This document shows positions 19,786 to 27,867 of a DNA stretch of 64,000 nt, piece by piece. Each line of letters opens with the position of its first letter. Position 1 is the stretch's first letter. The notes beneath the pieces are model-generated. The model was given only the letters and a program-made list of their open reading frames with translations. It made no database searches and was not told where the DNA came from. Source of the DNA: Xenophilus azovorans DSM 13620 (lineage in GTDB: Bacteria > Pseudomonadota > Gammaproteobacteria > Burkholderiales > Burkholderiaceae_C); assembly GCF_000745855.1 (NCBI RefSeq), contig NZ_JQKD01000006.1, forward strand, positions 224,725-288,724, read 5' to 3'. Both the position numbers and the translations under genes were made by a program.

Positions 19786-20400
19786 ATGTTCGGCATCGCG
19801 GACTACGGCGCCTTCGTCGCCGCCATTCTTCTGTTCCTGGCGATCCCCGGTCCGGGCAACCTCGCGCTCATGACCTCGACCGGCAAGGGCGGCGTGCGCG
19901 GGGGCCTGGCCGCGACGATGGGGGTGATTCTGGGCGACCAGGTGCTGTTGTGGTCGGCCGTGGCCGGCGTGGCGGCGCTGCTGGCCGCCTGGCCCACCGT
20001 CTTCCACCTGGTGCAGTGGGGCGGGGCGGCCTACCTGGCCTGGATGGGGCTGAAGATGCTGCGCGCCAAGCCGGGCGCGGCGCCGATCCTGCAGATCCAG
20101 CCGCGCCACTACCTGCGCCAGGCCTTCGTCATCACGCTGCTCAACCCCAAGGCCATCGTCTTCTACATGGCCTTCTTCCCGCTCTTCATCGACCCGGCGC
20201 GGCACCAGGGCCTGCCCACCTTCGCCGTGATGGCGGCCACCATCGCCGGGCTCACCTTCCTGTACTGCCTGACCGCGACGCTGCTCACCCATTACCTGGC
20301 CGAGCGCATCCGCGCCAACCGGCGGCTGTCGCAAGGCCTGGAGAAGCTGGCCGGCGTCTTCCTGCTGGGCTTCGGCGTCAAGCTGGCGCTGGGGCAGTAA
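19786..20400 (+). CDS. LysE/RhtB-family amino acid exporter
   Basis: 204-residue inner-membrane protein with about six hydrophobic helices. FLAIPGPGNLALMTSTGKGGVRGGLAATMGVILGDQ is the LysE/RhtB signature (PGPN-like motif), and FVITLLNPKAIVFYMAFFPLFI is the second conserved block. It likely exports an amino acid or homoserine-lactone-like metabolite; the substrate cannot be read. It lies 3 bp before parA and may serve as the first gene of the par operon. Confidence 0.9.
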   Translation: MFGIADYGAFVAAILLFLAIPGPGNLALMTSTGKGGVRGGLAATMGVILGDQVLLWSAVAGVAALLAAWPTVFHLVQWGGAAYLAWMGLKMLRAKPGAAPILQIQPRHYLRQAFVITLLNPKAIVFYMAFFPLFIDPARHQGLPTFAVMAATIAGLTFLYCLTATLLTHYLAERIRANRRLSQGLEKLAGVFLLGFGVKLALGQ

Positions 20401-20403
20401 GCC

Positions 20404-21240
20404 ATGGCGCGCATCTTCTGCATCGCCAACCAGAAGGGCGGGGTGGGCAAGACCACCACCACCGTCAACCTCGCCGCCGGCCTGGCCAAGGTCGGTCAAC
20501 GGGTGCTGATGATCGACCTGGACCCGCAGGGCAACGCCACCATGGGCTCGGGCATCGACAAGCGCGAGGCCGAGCTGACCGTGTACGACGTGCTGCTCGA
20601 ATCCGCCTCGGTGGCGGAGGCGCGGGTGCGCGCCGAGCCCTGCGGCTACGACGTGCTGGCCGCCAACCGCGAGCTGGCCGGTGCCGAGGTGGAGATGGTC
20701 GCGCTGGACCGCCGCGAGAAGCGGCTGCGCACGGCGCTGGCAGCGGTGGGCGCCGAGTACGACTTCATCCTGATCGACTGCCCGCCCTCGCTGAGCCTGC
20801 TGACGCTCAACGGCCTGTGCGCGGCGCATGGCGTGATCGTGCCCATGCAGTGCGAGTACTTCGCGCTCGAAGGGCTCACCGACCTGGTCAACACCATCAA
20901 GCAGGTGCACGCCAACCTGAACAAGAACCTGCAGATCATCGGCCTGCTGCGCGTCATGTTCGACCCGCGCATCACGCTGCAGCAGCAGGTCAGCGAGCAG
21001 CTCAAGTCGCACTTCGGCGACAAGGTCTTCGACACCGTCATCCCGCGCAACGTGCGCTTGGCCGAGGCGCCCAGCTACGGGCTGCCGGGCGTGGTTTTCG
21101 ACGCCGGCGCGCGCGGCAGCCAGGCGTACGTCGCCTTCGCCGAGGAGCTGGTGAAGAAGATGCCGCCGGCCAGCGCCTTCGCGCCGCCGGTGCCGGATGC
21201 GCCTCCGGTCACGGCTCCGGCGCCCGAGGCGATGCCATGA
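20404..21240 (+). CDS. parA: Chromosome-partitioning ATPase ParA (Soj)
   Basis: 278-residue deviant Walker A ATPase that moves ParB-parS complexes along the nucleoid. The deviant P-loop is [10 protein letters not shown] (residues 11-20), Walker A' is LMIDLDPQGNATMGSGI, and Walker B is FILIDCPPSLSLLTLNGL. There is no N-terminal DNA-binding extension, which is typical of chromosomal ParA. The C-terminal tail of about 25 residues is Pro/Ala rich and probably disordered. It is transcribed with the hydrolase and parB. Confidence 0.96.
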   Translation: MARIFCIANQKGGVGKTTTTVNLAAGLAKVGQRVLMIDLDPQGNATMGSGIDKREAELTVYDVLLESASVAEARVRAEPCGYDVLAANRELAGAEVEMVALDRREKRLRTALAAVGAEYDFILIDCPPSLSLLTLNGLCAAHGVIVPMQCEYFALEGLTDLVNTIKQVHANLNKNLQIIGLLRVMFDPRITLQQQVSEQLKSHFGDKVFDTVIPRNVRLAEAPSYGLPGVVFDAGARGSQAYVAFAEELVKKMPPASAFAPPVPDAPPVTAPAPEAMP

Positions 21241-21273
21241 GATCCGTGCCCGGCGCTCGCCGCTTCAGAACAG

Positions 21274-21296
21274 TTTGCTACTGAACTTGTAGCAAA
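21274..21296 (+). repeat. Stem-loop at the start codon between parA and the hydrolase gene
   Basis: An 8-bp perfect stem TTTGCTAC / GTAGCAAA with a 7-base loop. The last A of the stem is the A of the hydrolase ATG at 21296, and there is no Shine-Dalgarno in the same place. The motif looks like a short intergenic repeat that has come to occupy the translation start. Confidence 0.6.
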
Positions 21297-21847
21297 TGAC
21301 TGCTATCGCGCCCACCGTCCTCCTGCTGCCCGGCTGGCAGAACAGCGGCCCCGGCCATTGGCAGACCCGCTGGGAGGCGCTGCACGGCGACCGCCGCGTC
21401 GAACAGCACGACTGGATGCGCCCGCTGCGCGGCGACTGGTCGGCCCGGCTGGAGGAGGAGGTGATCGCCGCCCCCGGCCCGGTGCTGCTGGCCGCGCACA
21501 GCCTGGGCTGCATCCTCGCCGCCGCCTGGGCTGCCCATTCGCGGAACACGGCCAAGGTGCTCGGCGCGCTGCTGGTGGCACCGGGCGACGTCGAGCGCGA
21601 GGACCTGCGCCAGCAGATCCCGGGCTGGGCGCCCATCGCGCGCCGGCCGCTGCCCTTCGCCGCCGTGCTGGTCGGCTCCACCGACGACCCCTACTGCAGC
21701 GCCGGGCGCGCCCGCGGCCTGGCGGCCGACTGGGGCGCCCGCTTCGTCGACGGCGGCGCGCGCGGGCACCTCAACGCCGAGTCCGGCCTGGGCGACTGGC
21801 CCGAGGGCCGGGCGCTGCTCCTCGATCTGAACCGCAGGAAGTCCTAG
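21296..21847 (+). CDS. RBBP9/YdeN-family alpha/beta hydrolase
   Basis: 183-residue serine hydrolase-like protein of the RBBP9/YdeN family. The N-terminus LLLPGWQNSGPGHWQTRWE is characteristic, the nucleophile elbow is AAHSLGCILAA (Ser in G-H-S-L-G form), the Asp lies in VGSTDDPYC and the His in GGARGHLNAESGLGDWPEG. The catalytic triad is therefore complete. Substrate unknown. It lies between parA and parB with 6 bp to parB, so it is in the same transcript. Its start codon is embedded in a stem-loop and lacks a ribosome-binding site, suggesting weaker translation than its neighbours. Confidence 0.85.
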   Translation: MTAIAPTVLLLPGWQNSGPGHWQTRWEALHGDRRVEQHDWMRPLRGDWSARLEEEVIAAPGPVLLAAHSLGCILAAAWAAHSRNTAKVLGALLVAPGDVEREDLRQQIPGWAPIARRPLPFAAVLVGSTDDPYCSAGRARGLAADWGARFVDGGARGHLNAESGLGDWPEGRALLLDLNRRKS

Positions 21848-21853
21848 AAGAAG

Positions 21854-22825
21854 ATGGCCACCAAGAAACCCAAGGGCCTCGGCCGCGGGCTCGAAGCCCT
21901 GCTCGGCCCGGCCGCGTCCTCCAGCGCCGCCACGGCGACCGACGACGCATCGCAGGAGGCCGCCGCGCCGCGCGACGGCCAGCCGAGCACCCTGGCGCTG
22001 GACCAGTTGGTCCCCGGCGTCTACCAGCCCCGCACCCGCATGGACGAGGGCGCGCTGTACGAGCTGGCCGAGAGCATCAAGGCGCAGGGGATCATGCAAC
22101 CGATCCTCGTGCGGCGCCTCGACGCCGCCCAGGCCGAGGCCAAGAACGCCCCCTACGAGATCATCGCCGGCGAGCGGCGCTTCCGCGCCGCCAAGCTGGC
22201 CGGCCTGGCCGAGGTGCCGGTGCTGGTGCGCGACGTGCCGAACGAGGCGGCGGCCGCCATGTCGCTGATCGAGAACATCCAGCGCGAGGACCTCAACCCG
22301 CTGGAAGAGGCCCAGGGCCTGCAACGCCTGGTCAATGAGTTTGGGCTCACTCACGAAGCGGCGGCACAGGCGGTGGGCCGCTCGCGCAGCGCCGCCAGCA
22401 ACCTGCTGCGCCTGCTGAACCTGGCCGAGCCGGTGCAGGGCCTGCTGATGGCCGGCGACGTGGACATGGGCCACGCCCGCGCGCTGCTGGCGCTGGAGCG
22501 CGCGGCGCAGATCACGGCCGCCAACCAGATCGTCGCCCGCAAGCTGTCGGTGCGCGAGACCGAGGCGCTGGTCAAGAAGCTGGCCGCCGAGTTCAGCCTC
22601 ACCGCCCCGCGCCGCCCGGCCCGCGCCGAAGAGAAGCCGCGCGACCTGCAGCGGGTGGAGGAAGAACTGGCCGACCTGCTCACCGCCCAGGTCGAGGTGC
22701 GCATCAAGAAGCGCAGCAAGCGCGGCGGCAAGGTGGAGGAAAGCGGCGAGCTGGCGATCCACTTCGGCTCGCTGGAGGCGCTGAACGGGCTGATCGACCG
22801 GCTGCGCGGCGGCAGCGCCGCTTGA
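21854..22825 (+). CDS. parB: Chromosome-partitioning protein ParB (Spo0J)
   Basis: 323-residue parS-binding CTPase clamp. KKPKGLGRGLEALLG at the N-terminus is the conserved ParA-stimulating segment with Arg. A variable Ala/Ser linker follows, then the CTP-binding domain (VPGVYQPRTRMDEGALYELAESIKAQGIMQPILV, and the GERRFRAAKLAG motif near residue 103) and ENIQREDLNPLEEAQGLQRLV. The helix-turn-helix GRSRSAASNLLRLLNL recognises parS. The C-terminal dimerisation region ends GELAIHFGSLEALNGLIDRL. Two cognate parS sites lie 2.3-3.3 kb upstream. Confidence 0.96.
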   Translation: MATKKPKGLGRGLEALLGPAASSSAATATDDASQEAAAPRDGQPSTLALDQLVPGVYQPRTRMDEGALYELAESIKAQGIMQPILVRRLDAAQAEAKNAPYEIIAGERRFRAAKLAGLAEVPVLVRDVPNEAAAAMSLIENIQREDLNPLEEAQGLQRLVNEFGLTHEAAAQAVGRSRSAASNLLRLLNLAEPVQGLLMAGDVDMGHARALLALERAAQITAANQIVARKLSVRETEALVKKLAAEFSLTAPRRPARAEEKPRDLQRVEEELADLLTAQVEVRIKKRSKRGGKVEESGELAIHFGSLEALNGLIDRLRGGSAA

Positions 22826-22953
22826 AATGCCGCCGGCCCGTTCGTCCTCACCGCGTCCATGAAGCCGTGCCCATCGTTTCCGGCGTATCGCTCGGACGGG
22901 GCGTTGCCGGGTATGCTTACCGGCTGTTTCAAACACTGTCAGGGGTTGACTCG

Positions 22954-23838
22954 ATGACCTTCGCCAAACTTCCTCTCGCCGCCGCGCTGGCGAGCCTGCT
23001 GGCCCTGGCCGGCTGCCAGACCACCGACATGCAGATGGGCAGCATGGGCGCCAAGACGGTGGCCACCGGCAGCGCGGCCGGCGCCGCCTCCGCCAACGCC
23101 AGCAGCGCGCTGGAGCGCTGCGAGTCGCCGCTGGGCACCGTCTCGCTGATCGAGAACCAGTCGGCCGGCTGGTACACCATCATCACCGGCGAATACAAGC
23201 TGCCGCCCACCTCCACGCTGCTGCGCCTGCTGATCCAGCAGTCCAACTGCTTCGTGGTGGTCGAGCGCGGCGCCGCCGGCATGAACGCCATGAACCGCGA
23301 GCGCGCGCTGATGCAGTCCGGCGAGATGCGCCGCGGCAGCAACTTCGGCAAGGGCCAGATGGTGGCGTCCGACTACGGCATCTCGCCCGAGGTCATCATC
23401 AGCAACAGCGATGCCGGCGGCATGGGCGCGGCGCTGGGCGGCATCGTCAACCGCGGCCGCTACAGCAACGTGCTGGCCAACCTGGGCGGCAGCCTGCAGA
23501 CGCGCGAGGCCGCGGCCATGCTGACGCTGATCGACAACCGCTCGGGCGTGCAGGTGGGCGTGTCCGAGGGCAGCGCCTCCAAGACCGACTTCGGCGGCTT
23601 CCTGGGCGCGGCGGGCGCCTCGGCGGCCGGCAGCATCGGCGGCTACTCGCGCACGCCGCAGGGCAAGGTGATCGCGGCGGCTTTCATGGACGCCTACAAC
23701 CAGCTCGTCATCTCGCTGCGCAACTACTCCGCGCAGACGGTGCGCGGCCAGGGCCTGGGCGGCGGCGGCCGGCTGGGCGTGGACGGCGGCGCGGCGCCGT
23801 CGCAGACCTCGGCGCCGGGCGCGCGCCGCCGTCGCTGA
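22954..23838 (+). CDS. CsgG/HfaB-like lipoprotein
   Basis: 294-residue predicted lipoprotein. The ATG at 22954 is followed by a signal peptide ending in the lipobox LALAGC, with Cys at about residue 22. The mature part (TVSLIENQSAGWYTI, LPPTSTLLRLLIQQSNCFVVVERGAAGMNAMNRERALMQSGEMR, VASDYGISPEVIISN, AMLTLIDNRSGVQVGVSEGSA) resembles the periplasmic domain of CsgG/HfaB secretion-channel lipoproteins. No curli-like subunit genes adjoin it. The C-terminus is Gly-rich then ends with several Arg. An intrinsic terminator follows. Confidence 0.8.
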   Translation: MTFAKLPLAAALASLLALAGCQTTDMQMGSMGAKTVATGSAAGAASANASSALERCESPLGTVSLIENQSAGWYTIITGEYKLPPTSTLLRLLIQQSNCFVVVERGAAGMNAMNRERALMQSGEMRRGSNFGKGQMVASDYGISPEVIISNSDAGGMGAALGGIVNRGRYSNVLANLGGSLQTREAAAMLTLIDNRSGVQVGVSEGSASKTDFGGFLGAAGASAAGSIGGYSRTPQGKVIAAAFMDAYNQLVISLRNYSAQTVRGQGLGGGGRLGVDGGAAPSQTSAPGARRRR

Positions 23839-23856
23839 AGCCTGCACTGCACAGAA

Positions 23857-23882
23857 AAAAGCCCGGCGTCGCCGGGCTTTTT
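23857..23882 (+). terminator. Intrinsic terminator after the CsgG-like gene
   Basis: A 7-bp stem GCCCGGC / GCCGGGC (23861-23877) with loop GTC, preceded by an A-tract and followed by five T. It may act on both strands because the A-tract is a T-tract for the opposite gene. Confidence 0.9.
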
Positions 23883-23886
23883 CATC

Positions 23887-23959
23887 GCCGGGCCGCCCCA
23901 AGATGAAAAAGCATCCCCTCGGGGGATCGGACAAGCGCGAAGCGGTTGTCCGAGGGGCC
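23887..23959. repeat. Dispersed repeat, copy 1
   Basis: Begins GCCGGGCCGCCCCAAG, then CCCCTCGGGGG, CGCGAAG and GAGGGGCC. The same ordered blocks occur at 44369-44430 (same orientation) and, inverted, at 58976-59046 and 60238-60311. Confidence 0.7.
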
Positions 23960-23993
23960 ATTTTTCATTGCCGGGCCGCGCCAGGCGCGGCCC

Positions 23994-25421
23994 TCACAAG
24001 CTGAAGATCTTCCCCGGGTTCATGATGTTCTTCGGGTCCAGCGCGCGCTTGATGGTGCGCATCATGTCCACCGCACCGGCGCCGGCCTCGTCCAGCAGGA
24101 AGCCCATCTTGTGCAGGCCCACGCCGTGCTCGCCGGTGCAGGTGCCTTCCAGCGCGATGGCGCGCGCCACCAGCGTGTGGTTCAGTTCCTCCGCCTTGGC
24201 GCGCTCGGCCGGGTCCTCGGGGTCGATCAGGTAGCCGAAGTGGAAGTTGCCGTCGCCCACGTGGCCGACGAGGAAGTAGGGGATGCCGCTGGCGTCCGCC
24301 TCGGCCACCGAGTCGAGCAGGCAGTCGGCCAGGCGCGAGATCGGCACGCAGGTGTCGGTGCTGATGGCGCGGCAGCCGGGCCGGCTCTGGATGGCGGCGA
24401 AGTACGCGTTGTGCCGTGCCGTCCACAGGCGCGTGCGCTCCTCGGGCGTGGTGGCCCACTCGAAGGCGTTGCCGCCGTGCTCCGCCGCGATCTCCTGCAC
24501 CGTCTCGGCCTGCTCCTTCACGCCGGCCGGCGAGCCGTGGAACTCCATCAGCAGCATCGGTTCCTCGCGCAGCCCGAGCTTGCTGTGCGCGTTGACCATC
24601 CGCACCGTGTTCGCGTCGATCAGCTCCACCCGCGCGATCGGCACGCCCAGCTGGATGGTCTGGATCACCGTGCGCACGGCGGCCTCGATGCTGGGAAAGG
24701 AGCAGATTGCGGCCGACACCGCCTCGGGCAGCGGGTACAGGCGCAGCGTGATCTCGGTGACCACGCCCAGCGTGCCCTCGCTGCCGACGATCAGGCGCGT
24801 GAGGTCGTAGCCGGCGCTCGACTTCTTGGCCCGCGTGCCGGTGCGGATCGCCTCGCCGCCTGCGGTCACCACCTCCAACGCCAGCACGTTCTCGCGCATC
24901 GTGCCGTAGCGCACGGCGTTGGTGCCGCTGGCGCGCGTGGCCGTCATGCCGCCGATCGAGGCGTCGGCGCCCGGGTCGATGGGGAAGAACAGGCCCGTGG
25001 ACTTGATCTCGTCGTTGAGCTGCTTGCGCGTGACGCCCGGCTGCACGGTGACGGTGAGGTCGTCCGCGTTGACCGATAGCACGCGGTTCATGCGCGAGAC
25101 GTCGATGCTGATGCCGCCCTGCACCGCGAGCAGGTGCCCTTCGAGCGAGGAGCCGACGCCGTAGGGGATCACCGGCACCGCGTGCTCGGCCGCCAGCTTC
25201 ACGGCATCGGCCACGTCCTGCGTGCTTTCGGCGAAGACCACCGCCGCCGGCGGCGGCACGTCGGTGTAGGAGGACTCGTCGCGCCCGTGCTGCGTGCGCA
25301 CCGCCATCGCGGTGGAGCACTGTGCGCCGAAGCGCGCGGCCAGCGCGTCCAGCAGCGCCTGGGGCACGGGGCGGGGTGCGATCTCGGGGGCGACGTGGGC
25401 CAGGTGGGCGGGCGCGTTCAT
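23994..25421 (-). CDS. FAD-linked oxidase, D-lactate dehydrogenase (cytochrome)/GlcD type
   Basis: 475-residue flavoenzyme of the FAD_binding_4 plus FAD-oxidase C family. The FAD-binding part shows IPYGVGSSLEGHLLAVQGGISIDVSRMNRVL and DPGADASIGGMTATRASGTNAVRYGTMRENVL. The C-terminal part shows VGHVGDGNFHFGYLIDPEDP and the covalent/proximal region GTCTGEHGVGLHKMGFL. Such enzymes oxidise D-lactate, glycolate or other 2-hydroxy acids and pass electrons to quinone or cytochrome. The start at 25421 gives MNAPAHLAHV; a longer open frame upstream runs antisense to the methyltransferase gene and is not used. Confidence 0.9.
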   Translation of the reverse strand: MNAPAHLAHVAPEIAPRPVPQALLDALAARFGAQCSTAMAVRTQHGRDESSYTDVPPPAAVVFAESTQDVADAVKLAAEHAVPVIPYGVGSSLEGHLLAVQGGISIDVSRMNRVLSVNADDLTVTVQPGVTRKQLNDEIKSTGLFFPIDPGADASIGGMTATRASGTNAVRYGTMRENVLALEVVTAGGEAIRTGTRAKKSSAGYDLTRLIVGSEGTLGVVTEITLRLYPLPEAVSAAICSFPSIEAAVRTVIQTIQLGVPIARVELIDANTVRMVNAHSKLGLREEPMLLMEFHGSPAGVKEQAETVQEIAAEHGGNAFEWATTPEERTRLWTARHNAYFAAIQSRPGCRAISTDTCVPISRLADCLLDSVAEADASGIPYFLVGHVGDGNFHFGYLIDPEDPAERAKAEELNHTLVARAIALEGTCTGEHGVGLHKMGFLLDEAGAGAVDMMRTIKRALDPKNIMNPGKIFSL

Positions 25422-25559
25422 GGGGTGTTCTCCTTGGGGCAGGTCCGTGCGCGGCAGGCGGTCTGCCATTCTAGGAACGCGCCGCCTCGCGCGGATGCCC
25501 CTGCGCAGCCCCGGCGCATGGCCCCGGGGCGCGCGGGACCCGGGGGCAATAATGATCCG

Positions 25560-26327
25560 ATGAGTGAAGCCCGCCCGCCGGCCGCCGCCGCCAAGGTGCA
25601 GCTCCCGCATGCACCGCTGCCGGCCTACTACGCCGACGAAGCGGAGCATGGCCGCTACCTGCGCCGCATCTTCGACGACACCGCGCCCGACTACGACCGC
25701 ATCGAGCGCGTGCTGGCGCTGGGCTCGGGCGCCTGGTACCGCCGCGCGGCGCTCAGGCGCGCCGGGCTCGGCGCCGGTGCGCGCGTGGTGGACGTGGGCA
25801 TCGGCACCGGCCTGGTGGCGCGCGAGGCGCTGGCGCTCGTCGGGCCGCGCGGGCGGCTGGTCGGCGTCGATCCCAGTCCCGGCATGCTGCGCGAGGTGGC
25901 GCTGCCGCGCGCGGATCTGCTCGCCGGCCGGGCCGAGGCGCTGCCGCTGCCCGATGGCAGCGGCGACTTCCTCAGCATGGGCTATGCGCTGCGCCACATC
26001 GCCGACGTGAGCGCAGCCTTCGCCGAGTTCTTCCGCGTGCTGCGCCCGGGCGGGCGCCTGCTGGTGCTGGAGATCAGCAAGCCCGAAGGCCGCGTCGGCA
26101 CGGCCGTGCTCAAGGGCTACATGCGCACCGTGGTGCCGGTGATCGCCCGCCTCGTCGCGCGCCAGCGGGCCACGCCGGAGCTGTGGCGCTTCTACTGGGA
26201 CACCATCGAGGCCTGCATCCCGCCCGCCACGGTGATCGAGGCGCTGCGCGCCGCCGGCTTCGAGCGCGTCGAGCGCCACGTGGAACTGGGCGTGTTCTCC
26301 GAATACACCGCCACACGGCCGGGCTGA
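25560..26327 (+). CDS. UbiE/COQ5-like class I SAM-dependent methyltransferase
   Basis: 255-residue methyltransferase. RRIFDDTAPDYDRIERVLALGSGAWYRR is the UbiE-type N-terminal segment. The SAM-binding motif is VVDVGIGTGLVAREAL, followed by VGVDPSPGMLREV, GRAEALPLPDGSGDFLSMGYALRHIADV and a C-terminal region typical of quinone methyltransferases. It is probably not the housekeeping ubiE, since it diverges from that motif set and lacks ubi neighbours. Substrate unknown. The ATG at 25560 is preferred over earlier in-frame codons overlapping the divergent gene. Confidence 0.8.
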   Translation: MSEARPPAAAAKVQLPHAPLPAYYADEAEHGRYLRRIFDDTAPDYDRIERVLALGSGAWYRRAALRRAGLGAGARVVDVGIGTGLVAREALALVGPRGRLVGVDPSPGMLREVALPRADLLAGRAEALPLPDGSGDFLSMGYALRHIADVSAAFAEFFRVLRPGGRLLVLEISKPEGRVGTAVLKGYMRTVVPVIARLVARQRATPELWRFYWDTIEACIPPATVIEALRAAGFERVERHVELGVFSEYTATRPG

Positions 26328-26386
26328 GCCGCCTGCGCCCGCGCGGCCTACCATTGCGCGGTTTCCTCACTCTCCCGAGCCACCTC

Positions 26387-26968
26387 ATGGGCAACCGACT
26401 CACGCAGATCGCCACGCGCACCGGCGACGACGGCACCTCCGGCCTGGCCGACAACACGCGCCTGCCCAAGCACCACCCGCGCTTCGCGGCGATGGGCGAC
26501 GTGGACGAGCTGAACTCGCACATCGGCCTGCTGCTGTGCGAGCCGCTGCCCGACGGCGTGCGCGAGCTGCTGGTGGACGTGCAGCACCAGCTCTTCAACC
26601 TGGGCGGCGAGCTGTCGATGCCGGGGCACACGCTGCTCAAGGACGAAGCCGTGCTCCAGCTCGACAACGCGCTGGCCGAGCACAACGCCGCGCTGCCGCG
26701 GCTGATGGAGTTCATCCTGCCGGCCGGCACCCGCGCCGCCTCGCAGGCGCACGTGTGCCGCACCGTGGCGCGCCGGGCCGAGCGCGCCGTGGTGGCGCTG
26801 GCGGCGCAGCAGGGCGAAGCCGTCGGCGCCGCGCCGCGCCACTACCTCAACCGCCTGTCGGACCTGATGTTCGTGCTGGCCCGCGTGCTCAACCGCGTGG
26901 ACGGCGGTGACGACGTGTACTGGAAGAGCGAGCGCCTCGCCCGCGCGCAGCGCGGCGAAGAAAACTGA
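26387..26968 (+). CDS. Cob(I)yrinic acid a,c-diamide adenosyltransferase, PduO type
   Basis: 193-residue ATP:corrinoid adenosyltransferase that makes adenosylcobalamin. The N-terminal TRTGDDGTSGLADNTRL is the ATP-binding P-loop-like motif of the PduO/MMAB family. FAAMGDVDELNSHIGLL, CRTVARRAERAVVAL and HYLNRLSDLMFVLARVLNR are the other conserved blocks. The start at 26387 gives MGNRLTQIATRTGD. It is 4 bp before the LysR gene and 59 bp after the methyltransferase gene. Confidence 0.92.
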   Translation: MGNRLTQIATRTGDDGTSGLADNTRLPKHHPRFAAMGDVDELNSHIGLLLCEPLPDGVRELLVDVQHQLFNLGGELSMPGHTLLKDEAVLQLDNALAEHNAALPRLMEFILPAGTRAASQAHVCRTVARRAERAVVALAAQQGEAVGAAPRHYLNRLSDLMFVLARVLNRVDGGDDVYWKSERLARAQRGEEN

Positions 26969-26972
26969 GCCG

Positions 26973-27866
26973 ATGCGGCTGCGCCACATCGAGGTCTTCA
27001 ACGCCGTCATGCTCACTGGCAGCGTGAGCGCGGCGGCGCGGCTGATCAACGTCACGCAGCCGGCCGTCAGCCGCACGCTGCAGCATGCCGAGCTGCAGCT
27101 GGGCTTCGCGCTGTTCCGCCGCGACAAGGGCCGCCTCACGCCCACCGCCGAGGCGCAGGCGCTGTACCCGCACATCGAGCGCCTGTTCGCGCAGATGGAC
27201 GAGGTGCAGCGGCTGGCCGCCAGCCTGCGCGCCGGCGGCGACGCGGCGGCGCTGCGCATCCTGGCGGTGATGGCGCTCACGCACGAGGTGCTGCCGCGCG
27301 CGCTGGTCGCCTTCCGCCGCCGGCATCCCAGCGTGACGATCCACGTGGAGGGGCTGCACACGCCGCAGATCGTCTCGGCGCTGCTGCTGCGCGAGGCCGA
27401 CGTGGGCCTGGCCTTCAACCCGGTGCCGCCGCCCGGGCTGGCGCACGAGACGCTGGCCACCAGCCCGATCGTCTGCGTCGCGCCGCGCGGCCTGCTGCCG
27501 CGCGACGCGGTGGCGCAGGGCGCCGTCGACCTGGCGGCGCTGGACGGCGTGCCGGTGGCCGCGCTCGATGCGCGCGACCCGGTGGGCACCAGCCTCAGCC
27601 AGGCCTGCCGCGACGCCGGCGTGAACCTGAACGCCGTGATCACCGTCCAGACCTACCACGCCGCGCTGGCGATGGCGCACCACGGCCTGGGCGTGGCGCT
27701 GGTGGACGCCTGCACCTCGCGCTCGGCCGACCGCAGCCGGGTCGACGTGCTGGCCCTGCGCCCGCAGCTGCCGGTGCCCGTGCGCGCGCTGCGCCCGCTG
27801 CACGCCACGGAATCGGTGGTGGTGCGCAGCCTGCTGCAGTGTGTGCAGCAGGTGTTGAACGATTGA
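26973..27866 (+). CDS. LysR-family transcriptional regulator
   Basis: 297-residue LTTR. The winged helix-turn-helix is RHIEVFNAVMLTGSVSAAARLINVTQPAVSRTLQHAE, followed by GFALFRRDKGRLTPTAEA and a linker helix, then the periplasmic-binding-like effector domain (ILAVMALTHEVLPRALVAFRRRHPSVTIHVEG). It lies 4 bp after the adenosyltransferase gene and is convergent with dadA, the two stop codons being one base apart. The target genes are not evident. Confidence 0.9.
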   Translation: MRLRHIEVFNAVMLTGSVSAAARLINVTQPAVSRTLQHAELQLGFALFRRDKGRLTPTAEAQALYPHIERLFAQMDEVQRLAASLRAGGDAAALRILAVMALTHEVLPRALVAFRRRHPSVTIHVEGLHTPQIVSALLLREADVGLAFNPVPPPGLAHETLATSPIVCVAPRGLLPRDAVAQGAVDLAALDGVPVAALDARDPVGTSLSQACRDAGVNLNAVITVQTYHAALAMAHHGLGVALVDACTSRSADRSRVDVLALRPQLPVPVRALRPLHATESVVVRSLLQCVQQVLND

Positions 27867-27867
27867 T

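Noticed and set aside
23994..26354. 786-codon open frame extending the FAD-linked oxidase
   Set aside because: The upstream third lies antisense to the methyltransferase gene and lacks homology; the oxidase starts at 25421.
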